This document shows positions 53,838 through 64,000 of a stretch of 64,000 nt of DNA, in pieces. The notes beneath the pieces were generated by a model, which was not told where the DNA came from, did no database searches, and worked only from the letters and a program-made list of their open reading frames with translations. The DNA lies in contig JAOMKM010000001.1 of NCBI GenBank assembly GCA_028351715.1, forward strand, positions 49,365 to 113,364, in the 5' to 3' direction. This DNA is from Methylophilaceae bacterium (GTDB taxonomy: Bacteria; Pseudomonadota; Gammaproteobacteria; Burkholderiales; Methylophilaceae). A program made the position numbers and the translations under genes. Positions within the stretch are counted from its first letter, which is position 1; each line of letters opens with the position of its first letter.

Positions 53838-55055
53838 TTATAATTTATTTTTTTTGTTTGCGATTCTTAGTCTTAGAGCATTAAGCTTAATAAATCCAGC
53901 AGCATCTTGATGATCGAAAGCACCATCATCGTCTTCAAATGATGCAATCTCTTGATCTAAAAGAGAATTATCACTATCTCTTCCTAGGATAGTTATATTT
54001 CCCTTGTAAAAACTTAATTTCACCCATCCATTAACATTAGCCTGTGTATGGTCAATTAATGTTTGCATTGCAACCCTTTCAGGACTCCACCAATATCCAT
54101 TATAAATTAATGAGGCATACCTCGGCATAATCTCATCTTTTAAATGAGCAACTTCCCTATCTAAGGTAAGTGACTCAATAGCCCTATGTGCTTTCAATAA
54201 TATTGTTCCTCCTGGTGTTTCATAACAACCTCTAGCTTTCATTCCCACATATCTATTTTCTACTAGATCCAACCTTCCAATTCCATGCTTTCCGCCTATA
54301 CTATTTAGGAGCTCTAAAATTACATGTGGGGATTTATTGCTGCCGTTTAAACTTACTGGGTCTCCACTCTTAAAACCAATCGTAATTTCCTCTGAGTCGT
54401 CTGGGGCATCTTTTGGGTTTACTGACCACCTCCACATGGATTCCTCTGGTGAATTTTTTGGGTCCTCAAGATGTCTACCTTCGTATGATATATGCAGTAA
54501 GTTTGCATCCATGCTATACGGACTTCCACCTGACTTATGTTTCATTTCCACTGGAATACTATTACTTTCTGCAAACTTTAAGAGCTTCTCTCTACTTAAA
54601 AGATCCCATTCCCTCCAGGGAGCAATAATTTTTATCTCTGGATTAATTGCATAAGCACCCAATTCAAATCTAACTTGATCATTACCTTTTCCTGTTGCCC
54701 CATGCGATATTGTATTGCTTCCAGTCTCATGAGCAATCTCAACCAACCTCTTTGCAATAAGAGGCCTTGCTATTGAAGTACCTAATAAATACTCACCTTC
54801 ATAAATGGCATTCGCTCTAAACATTGGAAATACGTAGTTACTTACAAATTCTTCCCTCAAATCTTCAATAAATATTTCCTTTACGCCAGCAGATTTTGCT
54901 TTGGATCTTGCTGGTTCTATTTCCTCTTTCTGACCAAGATCTGCTGTGAAAGTAACAACCTCACAACCATATTCTTGTTGTAGCCATTTTAATATTACCG
55001 ATGTGTCTAAACCGCCGGAGTATGCAAGTACAATTTTATTAACGTCTTTAATCAT
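53838..55055 (-). CDS. argG: Argininosuccinate synthase
   Basis: [37 protein letters not shown]. Confidence 0.98.
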   Translation of the reverse strand: MIKDVNKIVLAYSGGLDTSVILKWLQQEYGCEVVTFTADLGQKEEIEPARSKAKSAGVKEIFIEDLREEFVSNYVFPMFRANAIYEGEYLLGTSIARPLIAKRLVEIAHETGSNTISHGATGKGNDQVRFELGAYAINPEIKIIAPWREWDLLSREKLLKFAESNSIPVEMKHKSGGSPYSMDANLLHISYEGRHLEDPKNSPEESMWRWSVNPKDAPDDSEEITIGFKSGDPVSLNGSNKSPHVILELLNSIGGKHGIGRLDLVENRYVGMKARGCYETPGGTILLKAHRAIESLTLDREVAHLKDEIMPRYASLIYNGYWWSPERVAMQTLIDHTQANVNGWVKLSFYKGNITILGRDSDNSLLDQEIASFEDDDGAFDHQDAAGFIKLNALRLRIANKKNKL

Positions 55056-55059
55056 CTAT

Positions 55060-55971
55060 TTATTTCCCAGTAATAAGATATTCTAATAGTGCTTTTTGAG
55101 TATGCAGCCTATTTTCAGCTTCTTCCCAAACAATGCTCTGAGGACCATCAATAACTTTCGCTGAAACTTCTTCACCTCTATGTGCAGGTAAGCAGTGCAT
55201 GAAAAGAGCGTCCTTGTTAGCTAATTTCATCATATCTTCATCTACTTGCCAGTCAGCAAAATCTTTAACTCTTTCTTTTTTTTCATCCTCAAAGCCCATA
55301 CTTGTCCATACATCTGTAGTAACAATATCTGCTCCTCTTGCAGCTTCCATAGGATCCTCAAACTCTTCAAAATGATCGCTCCCGTAAAGGCCAGCTCTTT
55401 CTACTTCTACCTCATATCCTTTTGGTGTCGAAACGTGAATATTAAAATCTAATAGTTCTGCTGCTTGTAGCCAAGTGTTGCATACGTTATTTGAATCACC
55501 AATCCATGCAACAGTCCTACCTTTAATCGATCCTCTTTTCTCAATAAAAGTAAATATATCAGCTAAAATCTGGCATGGATGATACTCATTTGTAAGTCCA
55601 TTAATCACAGGTACCCTAGAATTATTTGCGAATCTTTCAATAATATCTTGCTCAAAAGTTCTAATCATTACAGCATCACTCATTCTTGATATAACTTGAG
55701 CAGCGTCCTCTGCAGGCTCACCTCTTCCTAATTGAGAATCCTTAGTATTTAAATATATAGCAGAACCTCCAAGTTGATGCATTCCTGACTCAAATGACAG
55801 TCGTGTCCTTGTGCTCGCTTTTTCAAAAATCATAACCAATGTTCTATCAACTAATGGCCAGTACTTTTCATAAGCCTTATATTTTTCTTTAATCCATTTA
55901 GTTTTATCGAAAATAGATTCTATTTCCGATGCATCGAGATCGTTAAATTTAAGGAAATGCTTTATAGTCAT
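55060..55971 (-). CDS. argF: Ornithine carbamoyltransferase
   Basis: FEKASTRTRLSFESGMHQLGG; HPCQILADIFTF; MHCLPAHRGEEV. Confidence 0.97.
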   Translation of the reverse strand: MTIKHFLKFNDLDASEIESIFDKTKWIKEKYKAYEKYWPLVDRTLVMIFEKASTRTRLSFESGMHQLGGSAIYLNTKDSQLGRGEPAEDAAQVISRMSDAVMIRTFEQDIIERFANNSRVPVINGLTNEYHPCQILADIFTFIEKRGSIKGRTVAWIGDSNNVCNTWLQAAELLDFNIHVSTPKGYEVEVERAGLYGSDHFEEFEDPMEAARGADIVTTDVWTSMGFEDEKKERVKDFADWQVDEDMMKLANKDALFMHCLPAHRGEEVSAKVIDGPQSIVWEEAENRLHTQKALLEYLITGK

Positions 55972-57167
55972 TTATCATTTTTCTCTAAAAAATTTAATAT
56001 TAAATCTGTTAACTTATCAACTAACAGCATAGCTTCTTCTTTTTTAATAACAAGTGGTGGAAGAAGCCTTACAACGTTATCTGCAGTTACATTAATTAAC
56101 AACTTATCATCTAGAGCAATATTTATTAAATCAACACACGGTATAGACAACTCTATTCCTATCATAAGCCCCATATGTCTAATAGATTTTACACCAGGAT
56201 GCTTACCAATTCTAAGTGACAGTTCCTTATAAATTAAGTTACCTTGTACAGTTGCATTACTAATTAATCCTTCTTTTTTTATGATTTCTAATGTTGTTAA
56301 TCCAGCAACGCAAGCAAGTGGGTTGCCGCCAAAAGTTGAGCCATGCTTACCTGGAGCCATTAAACTAGAAACCTTATCATTTGCAACACATGCACCAATT
56401 GGAACCCCGGAAGCTAAACCCTTAGCCAAAGTCATTACATCAGGTTTAATTTCAGAATGTTGATGGGCAAACCATTTACCTGTTCTTCCAATTCCACACT
56501 GAACTTCATCCAGCATAAGCAACCAATTATTGTCGTCACAAATACCTCTAAGTGAAGATAAATACTCATTAAAATTATCTGGTATATTAACTCCCCCCTC
56601 ACCTTGAATTGGCTCTATTAAAATAGCTGAAATCTTATTTTTTTTATCTGCTATTTTTTTTAGAGCGGCCATATCGTCATAAGGAACCCTAATAAAGCCT
56701 GGCATTAAAGGCTCGAATCCAGCTTGATATTTTCTACCTCCTGAAGCAGATAAAGTCCCCATAGTTCTTCCATGGAAACCACCTTCCATAACAATAATAT
56801 TTGGAGTATCAATACCTATTTTATGGCCATGTAACCTTGCTAATTTTATTGCTGCCTCATTTGCCTCACATCCAGAATTACAAAAGAAAACTGAAGATAA
56901 TTTTGAAATGCCTACTAATGCATCTGCAAGCATTGATTGCTCTTCAATATGATAGTAGTTAGAAATATGTATTAATTTTGCAGCTTGTTTAGATATGGCT
57001 TTAACTAAGATTGGATGATTGTGGCCTAAAGTGTTCACTGCAACTCCAGATAATCCATCAAGGTACTTATTTCCAAATTTATCGACCAGCCAAACACCCT
57101 CTCCTTTATCGAAGGAAACGGGTAATCTTTTGTAAGTATTTAATAGGCTGCTTTTAATTAAACTCAT
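55968..57167 (-). CDS. argD: Acetylornithine aminotransferase
   Basis: FCNSGCEANEAAIKLAR; LMLDEVQCGIGRTGKWFAHQ; LAKGLASGVPIGA; overlaps argF. Confidence 0.95.
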   Translation of the reverse strand: MSLIKSSLLNTYKRLPVSFDKGEGVWLVDKFGNKYLDGLSGVAVNTLGHNHPILVKAISKQAAKLIHISNYYHIEEQSMLADALVGISKLSSVFFCNSGCEANEAAIKLARLHGHKIGIDTPNIIVMEGGFHGRTMGTLSASGGRKYQAGFEPLMPGFIRVPYDDMAALKKIADKKNKISAILIEPIQGEGGVNIPDNFNEYLSSLRGICDDNNWLLMLDEVQCGIGRTGKWFAHQHSEIKPDVMTLAKGLASGVPIGACVANDKVSSLMAPGKHGSTFGGNPLACVAGLTTLEIIKKEGLISNATVQGNLIYKELSLRIGKHPGVKSIRHMGLMIGIELSIPCVDLINIALDDKLLINVTADNVVRLLPPLVIKKEEAMLLVDKLTDLILNFLEKNDK

Positions 57168-57177
57168 AATATAAATA

Positions 57178-57204
57178 AAAACGGCGGCCTAAAGCCGCCG
57201 TTTT
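57178..57204 (-). terminator. GC-rich hairpin terminator after the PuuD-like gene
   Basis: AAAACGGCGGC-ctaaa-GCCGCCGTTTT, 11-bp perfect stem in AT-rich surroundings. Confidence 0.85.
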
Positions 57205-57219
57205 ATGCTCTAGTTGTAT

Positions 57220-57843
57220 TTATAGTCCAAGTAATGCTCGGTGTGACAAGCCATTCGTCATTAATAAAAGCATTGGTATTGATAGTACTGTGTTGGTTCT
57301 AGATGCTAATAATGCAACCCTTCTGGCACTAGACTTCTCTTCATCTGTTGCTTTTTTCAAACCCAATATTTTTTGTTGATTAGGCCAAATCAAGCCCCAA
57401 ACATTAAATAACATTATGGTTCCCATCCATGAGCCAATTCCTATAGCTTCATAACCAGGTCTTAAAAGAAATGCGTCAGTAAAACTTGCGCCAAGTAACG
57501 CCGCACCCGCAACCCATGTTGCTAAAGCTGCCCATCTGAACCATAAAAGAGCTAATGGTGCCACATGTTTAGCTATGCCAGCTCCAGTCCCGTCAGCAGT
57601 AGCAGCCTTCATTGCAGGTACCTGAACAAAATTAAAGTAATAAAGTAATCCAATCCATGCAACACCCGCGATCACGTGGAAAAATCTCATAAAGCCAAGA
57701 TAAATTGAGCCTGCATCACCAAGAAAGCCTTCAAAAATGCCAACTGTCATCATGTCACTCCAATCTAAAATTACCAGCGACGCTATCGAAACTACAATGC
57801 CTGCAATTATCGTACCCTTTATTGTGTCTAATGGGTTTTTCAT
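57220..57843 (-). CDS. Urate hydroxylase PuuD N-terminal-like membrane protein
   Basis: GSIYLGFMRFFHVIAGVAWIGLLYYFNFVQVPAMK; MGTIMLFNVWGLIWPNQQKILG; no cytochrome c CxxCH. Confidence 0.75.
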   Translation of the reverse strand: MKNPLDTIKGTIIAGIVVSIASLVILDWSDMMTVGIFEGFLGDAGSIYLGFMRFFHVIAGVAWIGLLYYFNFVQVPAMKAATADGTGAGIAKHVAPLALLWFRWAALATWVAGAALLGASFTDAFLLRPGYEAIGIGSWMGTIMLFNVWGLIWPNQQKILGLKKATDEEKSSARRVALLASRTNTVLSIPMLLLMTNGLSHRALLGL

Positions 57844-57938
57844 ACGGTTTACTCCTCAAATAAATATAATATAATTCAAAAGTGAGATTATACTTAAACT
57901 TCCTTCATTAATACATATTAATTCATTAATACTTAATT

Positions 57939-58781
57939 ATGTTCCTAATTCATAAGGGCGTCCAATGGATGCTAATTTCTACTATATTTTTTTCAATCAT
58001 GGGTGCTTGCGTAAAATTTGGTGGTGATTATTTTAGCCCCTATGAATTAGTCTTTTATCGGGCTCTTTTGAGCCTAATTATCATTACTGCAATAATGAAA
58101 ATAACCAATGTAAAAATTAAAAGTAAATATCCTCAACTACATATTGCTCGCTCTGTAGTTGGATCTATATCACTTTTATTATTTTTCTATGCCATCTGCT
58201 ATTTACCCCTGAGTACTGCTATGACACTAAATTATACCTCTCCGTTATTTGTTGGTTTACTCATGCCTTTTATACTCAAACGTAAAGTGAAGAACTGGTT
58301 ATTTCTTGCAATTTTGGTTGGCTTTATTGGGGTTTTCTTTACACTTAAACCTACAATAGATAATCAAAATTATTTGACAGGATTTATTGGATTAACCTCA
58401 GGTTTTGGTGCTGCAATGGCATATTTATTCGTGACACAGCTGGCACAGCTTAAAGAGCCCGATATTCGAACAGTATTTTACTTCACTTTAATTTCGACTA
58501 TTGGTGCGGGGTTAATATCATTACTAGATGGATTTCATAAGCCACGAATAGAAGATTTTTTCTTTCTTTTTTTACTGGGTGTATCAGCAACTATAGCTCA
58601 ATTAGCCATCACAAAAGCATACAGAGTTGGTAACACTTTAGGGAATGCAGGTCTATCTTACTTGGCAATAGTATTTTCAACTATTATCGGAGTATTTTAT
58701 TTTAAAGAAACTATCGATTGGATTAGTTTTATTGGTATCGCTTTAATTATTCTTAGCGGATTACTTGCCTCAAGAAGATGA
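57939..58781 (+). CDS. EamA/DMT superfamily transporter
   Basis: Ten-TM two-repeat architecture; FSPYELVFYRALLSLIII; PLSTAMTLNYTSPLFVGLLMPF. Confidence 0.9.
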   Translation: MFLIHKGVQWMLISTIFFSIMGACVKFGGDYFSPYELVFYRALLSLIIITAIMKITNVKIKSKYPQLHIARSVVGSISLLLFFYAICYLPLSTAMTLNYTSPLFVGLLMPFILKRKVKNWLFLAILVGFIGVFFTLKPTIDNQNYLTGFIGLTSGFGAAMAYLFVTQLAQLKEPDIRTVFYFTLISTIGAGLISLLDGFHKPRIEDFFFLFLLGVSATIAQLAITKAYRVGNTLGNAGLSYLAIVFSTIIGVFYFKETIDWISFIGIALIILSGLLASRR

Positions 58782-59420
58782 TTAAGGTTCCATTAATCCA
58801 CATCGTATTGCTATTAAAGCAATTTCAGCTGAATTATTTGCGTTGAGCTTCTGTTTAATATTGTAAAGGTGAGTACCAACTGTTCTCGGACTTAAACACA
58901 TTGTATCTGCTATTTCGTTTGTGCTTTTTCCTTTCGCTAGCGCAATAAATACTTCAAATTCTCTATCCGACAGAATCTCCACAGGATTATTTTCACCCGA
59001 AAGATTTGTTATTGCCATTTGTTGAGCAATTGAACCTTCTAAGTATTTTTTCCCGCTATAAACTGTCCGTATTGCTTTAATTAACTCTTCAGCAGCGCTC
59101 CTTTTTGTTAAGTAACCAAGCGCACCTGCTTTTAGTACTCTCTTAGGATGAACAGAGTCTTCATGGGCTGATAAGACAAGAATTTTTGCGCTTTTATCAT
59201 TAGCTAGAATTCTATCTATTGCTTCAATCCCCCCAATTCCTGGCATTGTGATATCCATTATTACTAAATTAGGCTGCAATTCTTTATACGACTTTATGCC
59301 TAATTCACCTGACTCAGCCTCCCCAATAACCTCCATATCTACTTCGGTATTAATAAGCATTTTGAACCCCATACGAACTACAGCATGATCGTCTACTAAC
59401 AGTACTTTGATTTTACTCAT
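58782..59420 (-). CDS. NarL/LuxR family two-component response regulator
   Basis: KVLLVDDHAVVRMGF receiver; LSDREFEVFIALAKGKSTNEIADTMCLSPRTVGTHLYNIKQKL HTH. Confidence 0.95.
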   Translation of the reverse strand: MSKIKVLLVDDHAVVRMGFKMLINTEVDMEVIGEAESGELGIKSYKELQPNLVIMDITMPGIGGIEAIDRILANDKSAKILVLSAHEDSVHPKRVLKAGALGYLTKRSAAEELIKAIRTVYSGKKYLEGSIAQQMAITNLSGENNPVEILSDREFEVFIALAKGKSTNEIADTMCLSPRTVGTHLYNIKQKLNANNSAEIALIAIRCGLMEP

Positions 59421-59423
59421 ATC

Positions 59424-61154
59424 TTAATTTTTACCTTTTGCCCTACTAGCATTAATAGGAATATAAAATCTAAGTATAGTTCCTTTATTTCTTTTTGTAT
59501 CAAGCTCAAATTTTCCTCTCAAAGAATTTACTCTCTCCTGAATTCCAACTAAGCCAAATTGTTTCGTTTTTGTTAAAAGGTTTTTATTGAAACCAACTCC
59601 ATTATCTGCAAACTCTAGAAATATAATTTTATTTTTTATTTCTATTAAGATATTAACTTTTGATGCATTAGCATGTTTTAGACAATTATTCATTGCCTCC
59701 TGAATAATTCGATAAACATTAATATTTATAGCTTCACCCAAGTTATCTAAATTAGCATCTGCATTTAAGGTAATATCAAGTCCTTTATGCTGCTTCTGCC
59801 AGCTTGCTACAAGATCTTTTAGAGTGTCTTTAAGTCCCAAATTATCAAGTGAGCCAGGCCTCAGCTTTCTTATTATATTATGCATTCCATCATAAATTTG
59901 ATTGGCTGCAGCAGTTACTGAAATAGAACTTTCCTGAATATCTTTATCCTTATCTTTTGATCGATTAGTTATATTTTGAGCAAAAATCTTGATAGCTGAG
60001 ACATACTGACCTAACTCATCATGCAATTCACGTGCAAGACTTCTTCTTTCATCTTCAATATGATCTTGGATAATAGCTGTTAGTTGTCTATTTTTTTCTA
60101 ATTGTAGTTGAGATTTTTTTGCAATTAATTTTTCAGAAATATCTCTTATACTCACAATATCTCCAATAATTTTTTTGCTTTTGGGGTCAATAAGAGCAGA
60201 TGCCGAGATAGAAACATCAATTAGTTTTCCATTTTTTGCTAATCTCTGAGTTTCAAAATTTTTAATAATCTTGTTTTTACTAACAACATTAAAGTTTTCT
60301 TTAAGTTCGCTAGATCTATTTTTAGGAATAATTAACATTGCAGATTTACCTAAAATTTCAGCTTTTTTATATCCGAACATCTTTTCAGCTGAACTATTCC
60401 AGAAAGAAACATTTAAATTACTATCGTGCATAATAACTGCATCTGCTGTCTGTTCAGCTATCAAAGCTAATCTATTATTTTCATTAATGAAACTCTCAAG
60501 AGATAACCCCATTTTATTAAAGTTATCTGCGATAAGCTTAAATTCAGGGACGGAAAATTTTGGTAATCGCACTGAGAAGTTACCCTTACCCATTTTTTCA
60601 ATCGCATTAAGCATTGGGTTTATTGGCCTTAACCACTTACCGAGAGTCAAATATAGAGTAATGTTAAGTGCAATAAAAAAGAGCAATACAGTAATAAGTA
60701 GACGACTTGTTTCGGCCCAGGCCTCCTTTATAGCTCCAGTAGGATTAGTTTGAACTACTAACCGCCCATAATTAATAAATCGAGATTTTGTCTCCATAGG
60801 CGGAGCAAGCAATTTAACAAACCATTTTGGTGGGTTTTCATCTATTCTGTAAGTGCTATCTGGTGTTCGGTAAATTAAACGATTTTTAAGGTCATAAAGA
60901 GAGATAGTATTACTCCTAACATGCCCTAGCTCCATTAAAAATAAACTCATTACCTTGTCGGTGTTTCCCCACTCAGGATTCTGAATAGAACTTGTAATTA
61001 CCGTGTCTAATAACTGCATAGATACCCTATTGGCAGATTCAACTCCCTCTCTAATCTGCTGCTTTGTTGTTGCCATTGTTGCGAAAAACAATGCAAGCAT
61101 AAATATAAGCATAATAATTGTTAGTAGGAAATTTAATCGTAATCGTAATGTCAT
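59424..61154 (-). CDS. PAS/HAMP-containing sensor histidine kinase (HisKA_3 type)
   Basis: Periplasmic sensor region between TMs, HAMP, PAS (VIMHDSNLNVSFWNSSAEKMFGYKK), RSLARELHDELGQYVSAIKIFAQ H-box, HATPase. Confidence 0.94.
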   Translation of the reverse strand: MTLRLRLNFLLTIIMLIFMLALFFATMATTKQQIREGVESANRVSMQLLDTVITSSIQNPEWGNTDKVMSLFLMELGHVRSNTISLYDLKNRLIYRTPDSTYRIDENPPKWFVKLLAPPMETKSRFINYGRLVVQTNPTGAIKEAWAETSRLLITVLLFFIALNITLYLTLGKWLRPINPMLNAIEKMGKGNFSVRLPKFSVPEFKLIADNFNKMGLSLESFINENNRLALIAEQTADAVIMHDSNLNVSFWNSSAEKMFGYKKAEILGKSAMLIIPKNRSSELKENFNVVSKNKIIKNFETQRLAKNGKLIDVSISASALIDPKSKKIIGDIVSIRDISEKLIAKKSQLQLEKNRQLTAIIQDHIEDERRSLARELHDELGQYVSAIKIFAQNITNRSKDKDKDIQESSISVTAAANQIYDGMHNIIRKLRPGSLDNLGLKDTLKDLVASWQKQHKGLDITLNADANLDNLGEAININVYRIIQEAMNNCLKHANASKVNILIEIKNKIIFLEFADNGVGFNKNLLTKTKQFGLVGIQERVNSLRGKFELDTKRNKGTILRFYIPINASRAKGKN

Positions 61155-61322
61155 GACCTTAATAATATCTTTTAATTTGATTATTTTAAAAATTATTTAA
61201 AGACTTGTATCATATGAACTTAATTAAAGATATGTATGTAATCATTAAAAATTTGTTCTTTTAGTATATTTTAATAGGGTAATAAGTAAAAAATAAAAAA
61301 GTTAAACATGTTGGGATAAAAA

Positions 61323-63296
61323 ATGACAATAGAATCAATGCATAATGAAGAACGAATTTTCTCTCCTAGTGAAAAAATTCAAGCAACATCAACTATTTCT
61401 GGAATGAACAGTTATAAAGATTTGTGTAAAAAAGCCGCGACTGATTACGAAGGTTTTTGGTCTGATTTGGCAAATGAATTATTGATATGGGACAAACCAT
61501 TCACTAAAATCTTAAATGAGGAAAATGCCCCATTTTATAAATGGTTCGAAGATGGTCAGCTTAACGCATCTTATAATTGCCTTGATCGGCACTTAAAAAC
61601 CAAATCCGATAAAGTGGCCATTATATCCGAGGGTGATGATGGATTAGTTACCAAAATAACCTATAGAGCTTTATATGAAAAAGTTTGTCAGTTTGCAAAT
61701 GGATTAAAATCACTTGGTCTAAAATCTGGAGATACTGTTGTAATATATCTCCCCATGACAATAGAGGCAGTAGTAGCGATGCAGGCCTGCGCAAGAATCG
61801 GCCTAATTCACTCAGTAATATTTGGTGGATTCTCTGCGAAAAGTATTCAAGAGCGAGTTGTAGATGTGCGTGCGAAGTTAATTATTACATCGGATATGCA
61901 ATTTCGTGGTGGAAAATCTATCCCTCTAAAAACTGCCATTGATGAAGCTATTGCGATGGGTGGATGTGAATCAGTTCAGAATGTTATTGTCTGGAATCGA
62001 GATGCAGCAAAGCCAGAACAAAAAGGCTATGAAGTTGATTGGCATGATCTAGTCAATGATATGGATTTATTTTGCAAACCCGTTTCGGTAAATTCAGAAC
62101 ACCCATTATTTATTCTTTATACATCCGGCTCCACAGGAAAGCCAAAAGGCGTTCAACATTCTACTGCCGGCTACTTACTTCATGCAATGAATACTTGCCG
62201 CTGGACATTTGATCTCCAAGATAATGATATTTATTGGTGCACAGCAGATGTAGGCTGGATAACAGGTCATACCTACGTTGCTTATGGTCCAACTGCTATG
62301 GGGGCAACACAAGTAATTTTTGAGGGCATTCCGACCTTTCCAGATGCGAGTCGTTTTTGGAAAATTATCGAGCAACATAAAGTTAGTATTTTTTATACTG
62401 CTCCTACTGCAATAAGAGCATTGATAAAATCTTCAGAGGTAAATCCAGATACTCATCCGAAGAAATCTAACTTAAGCTCATTAAGAATTTTAGCAACTGT
62501 GGGTGAACCAATCAACCCTGAGGCATGGATGTGGTACTACCAAGAAGTTGGTAACAATAAATGTCCGATTACAGACACTTTTTGGCAAACAGAAACTGGA
62601 GGGCATGTGATAACCCCACTGCCAGGTGCAACACCACTTGTTCCTGGCTCATGCACACTTCCATTTCCAGGTATAGAAATTGATGTTGTTGACGAAGTTG
62701 GAAAAAATTTAGATTGGGGTAATGGCGGGCTATTAGTAATTAAAAAACCATGGCCATCTATGATTAGAAATATTTGGGGCGACCCAGAGCGATTCAAAAA
62801 AAGCTATTTCCCAGAGGAACTGGGTGGAAAATTATATTTAGCAGGAGATGGTGCCATAAGAGACAAAGAAACAGGTTATTTCACTATCATGGGAAGGATT
62901 GATGACGTCTTAAATATTTCAGGCCATAGACTAGGAACTATGGAAATTGAGTCAGCATTAGTTGCAAATCCATTAGTGGCTGAGGCTGCAGTAGTTGGTA
63001 GGCCACATGATGTAAAAGGTGAGACAATAATTGCCTTCGTTGTTCTTAAGGGAAATAGACCAAATAAAGAGAATGCAAAAGAAATTAATGATAAATTAAG
63101 AGATTGGGTAGCAAAAGAAATAGGTCCTATAGCAAAGCCAGAAGAAATTCGGTTTGGGGACAACCTTCCTAAAACTAGGTCAGGAAAAATTATGCGGAGA
63201 CTCCTCAGGTCAGTTGCTAAAGGAGAAAAAATTACTTCAGATATCACAACACTTGAAAATCCTGCAATATTAGACCAGCTAGGAGAAACAATATAG
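61323..63296 (+). CDS. acs: Acetyl-CoA synthetase (AMP-forming acetate-CoA ligase)
   Basis: [62 protein letters not shown]. Confidence 0.97.
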   Translation: MTIESMHNEERIFSPSEKIQATSTISGMNSYKDLCKKAATDYEGFWSDLANELLIWDKPFTKILNEENAPFYKWFEDGQLNASYNCLDRHLKTKSDKVAIISEGDDGLVTKITYRALYEKVCQFANGLKSLGLKSGDTVVIYLPMTIEAVVAMQACARIGLIHSVIFGGFSAKSIQERVVDVRAKLIITSDMQFRGGKSIPLKTAIDEAIAMGGCESVQNVIVWNRDAAKPEQKGYEVDWHDLVNDMDLFCKPVSVNSEHPLFILYTSGSTGKPKGVQHSTAGYLLHAMNTCRWTFDLQDNDIYWCTADVGWITGHTYVAYGPTAMGATQVIFEGIPTFPDASRFWKIIEQHKVSIFYTAPTAIRALIKSSEVNPDTHPKKSNLSSLRILATVGEPINPEAWMWYYQEVGNNKCPITDTFWQTETGGHVITPLPGATPLVPGSCTLPFPGIEIDVVDEVGKNLDWGNGGLLVIKKPWPSMIRNIWGDPERFKKSYFPEELGGKLYLAGDGAIRDKETGYFTIMGRIDDVLNISGHRLGTMEIESALVANPLVAEAAVVGRPHDVKGETIIAFVVLKGNRPNKENAKEINDKLRDWVAKEIGPIAKPEEIRFGDNLPKTRSGKIMRRLLRSVAKGEKITSDITTLENPAILDQLGETI

Positions 63297-63327
63297 AATA
63301 AGTGCTTGGGTACTTTAAAATCTCGAA

Positions 63328-64000
63328 ATGAATCAATCACTTAAATTTTTATTAAAAAAAATACTAGTCCCTCTTGGAGCTGGATTTTTAACTATTGTCT
63401 TTGTAGCCTTTTTGACGTTTCATTTTCTAATTGACGACAACCTGGATAATATAAAAACACGAATATTCAAACAAGTACAAAAAAAAATTGGGCATGAATT
63501 TACAGTAGAAAACCTTGAAGCAAATTGGAAAATTACCAGCCCTAGCCTAACTTTGTATAATGTCTCAATTTTTAATTACGATAAATCACAAACATTAAAT
63601 ATAGAAAAAATCCAAGCAGATATCTCATGGTTAAGTTTAATAAAATTATCACCAGTCTTTGATGAAATAGTAATATATCAACCAGTATTAGATATTAAAA
63701 AAGAAAAAAATGGGGTCCTCTCTGTTAATGGCATAGCAGTTGATCATGAAAAAAATAGTAGCTTTTCTACCTGGCTACTAAATCAAGATGATATTGTAGT
63801 CTACAACGCAAGCGTGTCTTGGCTTGATAAGACAAAATCAAACAAAACACTCAAATTAAATGACCTAAAAATTCATTATGGGTCCTCTAAAATTTTTTCA
63901 TATATTGGGAGAAGAACTCTCGATGCTTCAACTAAAATCTCTCAGGGAACACCCAATAGAATAAAATTAAATGGATATATTGATAGCCCAACTATTGCTG
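63328..64000 (+). CDS. YhdP/AsmA-like large membrane protein, N-terminal part (truncated by window edge)
   Basis: Translation MNQSLKFLLKKILVPLGAGFLTIVFVAFLTFHFLIDDNLDNIKTRIFKQVQKKIGHEFTVENLEANWKITSPSLTLYNVSIF has the TM plus AsmA-like start of the YhdP family; open to the window end. Confidence 0.7.
   Translation, partial: MNQSLKFLLKKILVPLGAGFLTIVFVAFLTFHFLIDDNLDNIKTRIFKQVQKKIGHEFTVENLEANWKITSPSLTLYNVSIFNYDKSQTLNIEKIQADISWLSLIKLSPVFDEIVIYQPVLDIKKEKNGVLSVNGIAVDHEKNSSFSTWLLNQDDIVVYNASVSWLDKTKSNKTLKLNDLKIHYGSSKIFSYIGRRTLDASTKISQGTPNRIKLNGYIDSPTIA

Noticed and set aside
60271-60753. 160-aa plus-strand ORF
   Set aside because: Antisense to the histidine kinase coding region
62876-63340. 154-aa minus-strand ORF
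   Set aside because: Antisense to the acs 3' end, no conserved motif
1-64000. CRISPR arrays, tRNA/rRNA genes, transposases, prophage genes
   Set aside because: None seen on reading; AT-rich homopolymer runs do not form regular spaced repeats. tRNAscan and Infernal were not run

Overview
The window is a compact, AT-rich, almost fully coding chromosomal segment. Gene order is betaproteobacterial: rpsB-tsf-pyrH-frr-uppS-cdsA-dxr-bamA-skp-lpxD-fabZ-lpxA-lpxB-rnhB, and leuC-leuD-leuB-asd-fimV-truA-trpF-trpB-trpA-accD-folC-dedD-cvpA-purF-metZ. Together with pqqBCDE and the streamlining, this suggests a small-genome methylotroph of the Methylophilales/OM43 type; that taxonomic call is inference. 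Most of the window is housekeeping: lipid A/outer membrane, translation, TCA enzymes, PQQ, and aromatic amino acid, Leu, Trp, Arg and purine synthesis. No rRNA, tRNA, CRISPR array, prophage or transposon was recognised. The points most worth a second look are: (1) a SAM-II/SAM-V-like pseudoknot aptamer upstream of metZ, preceded by a promoter and followed by an intrinsic terminator with a plausible competing antiterminator; (2) a TonB receptor/DUF2946-like/small-ORF cluster next to the PQQ genes, a candidate copper or lanthanide uptake locus; (3) a GntR-malic enzyme-sdhCDAB-sdhE-fumC block with two identical 12-bp palindromes upstream; (4) loss of rseP from between dxr and bamA; (5) pqqBCDE without an adjacent pqqA; (6) an orphan EcfT-like membrane protein. 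I found no clear defence island or wholly new multi-gene system.
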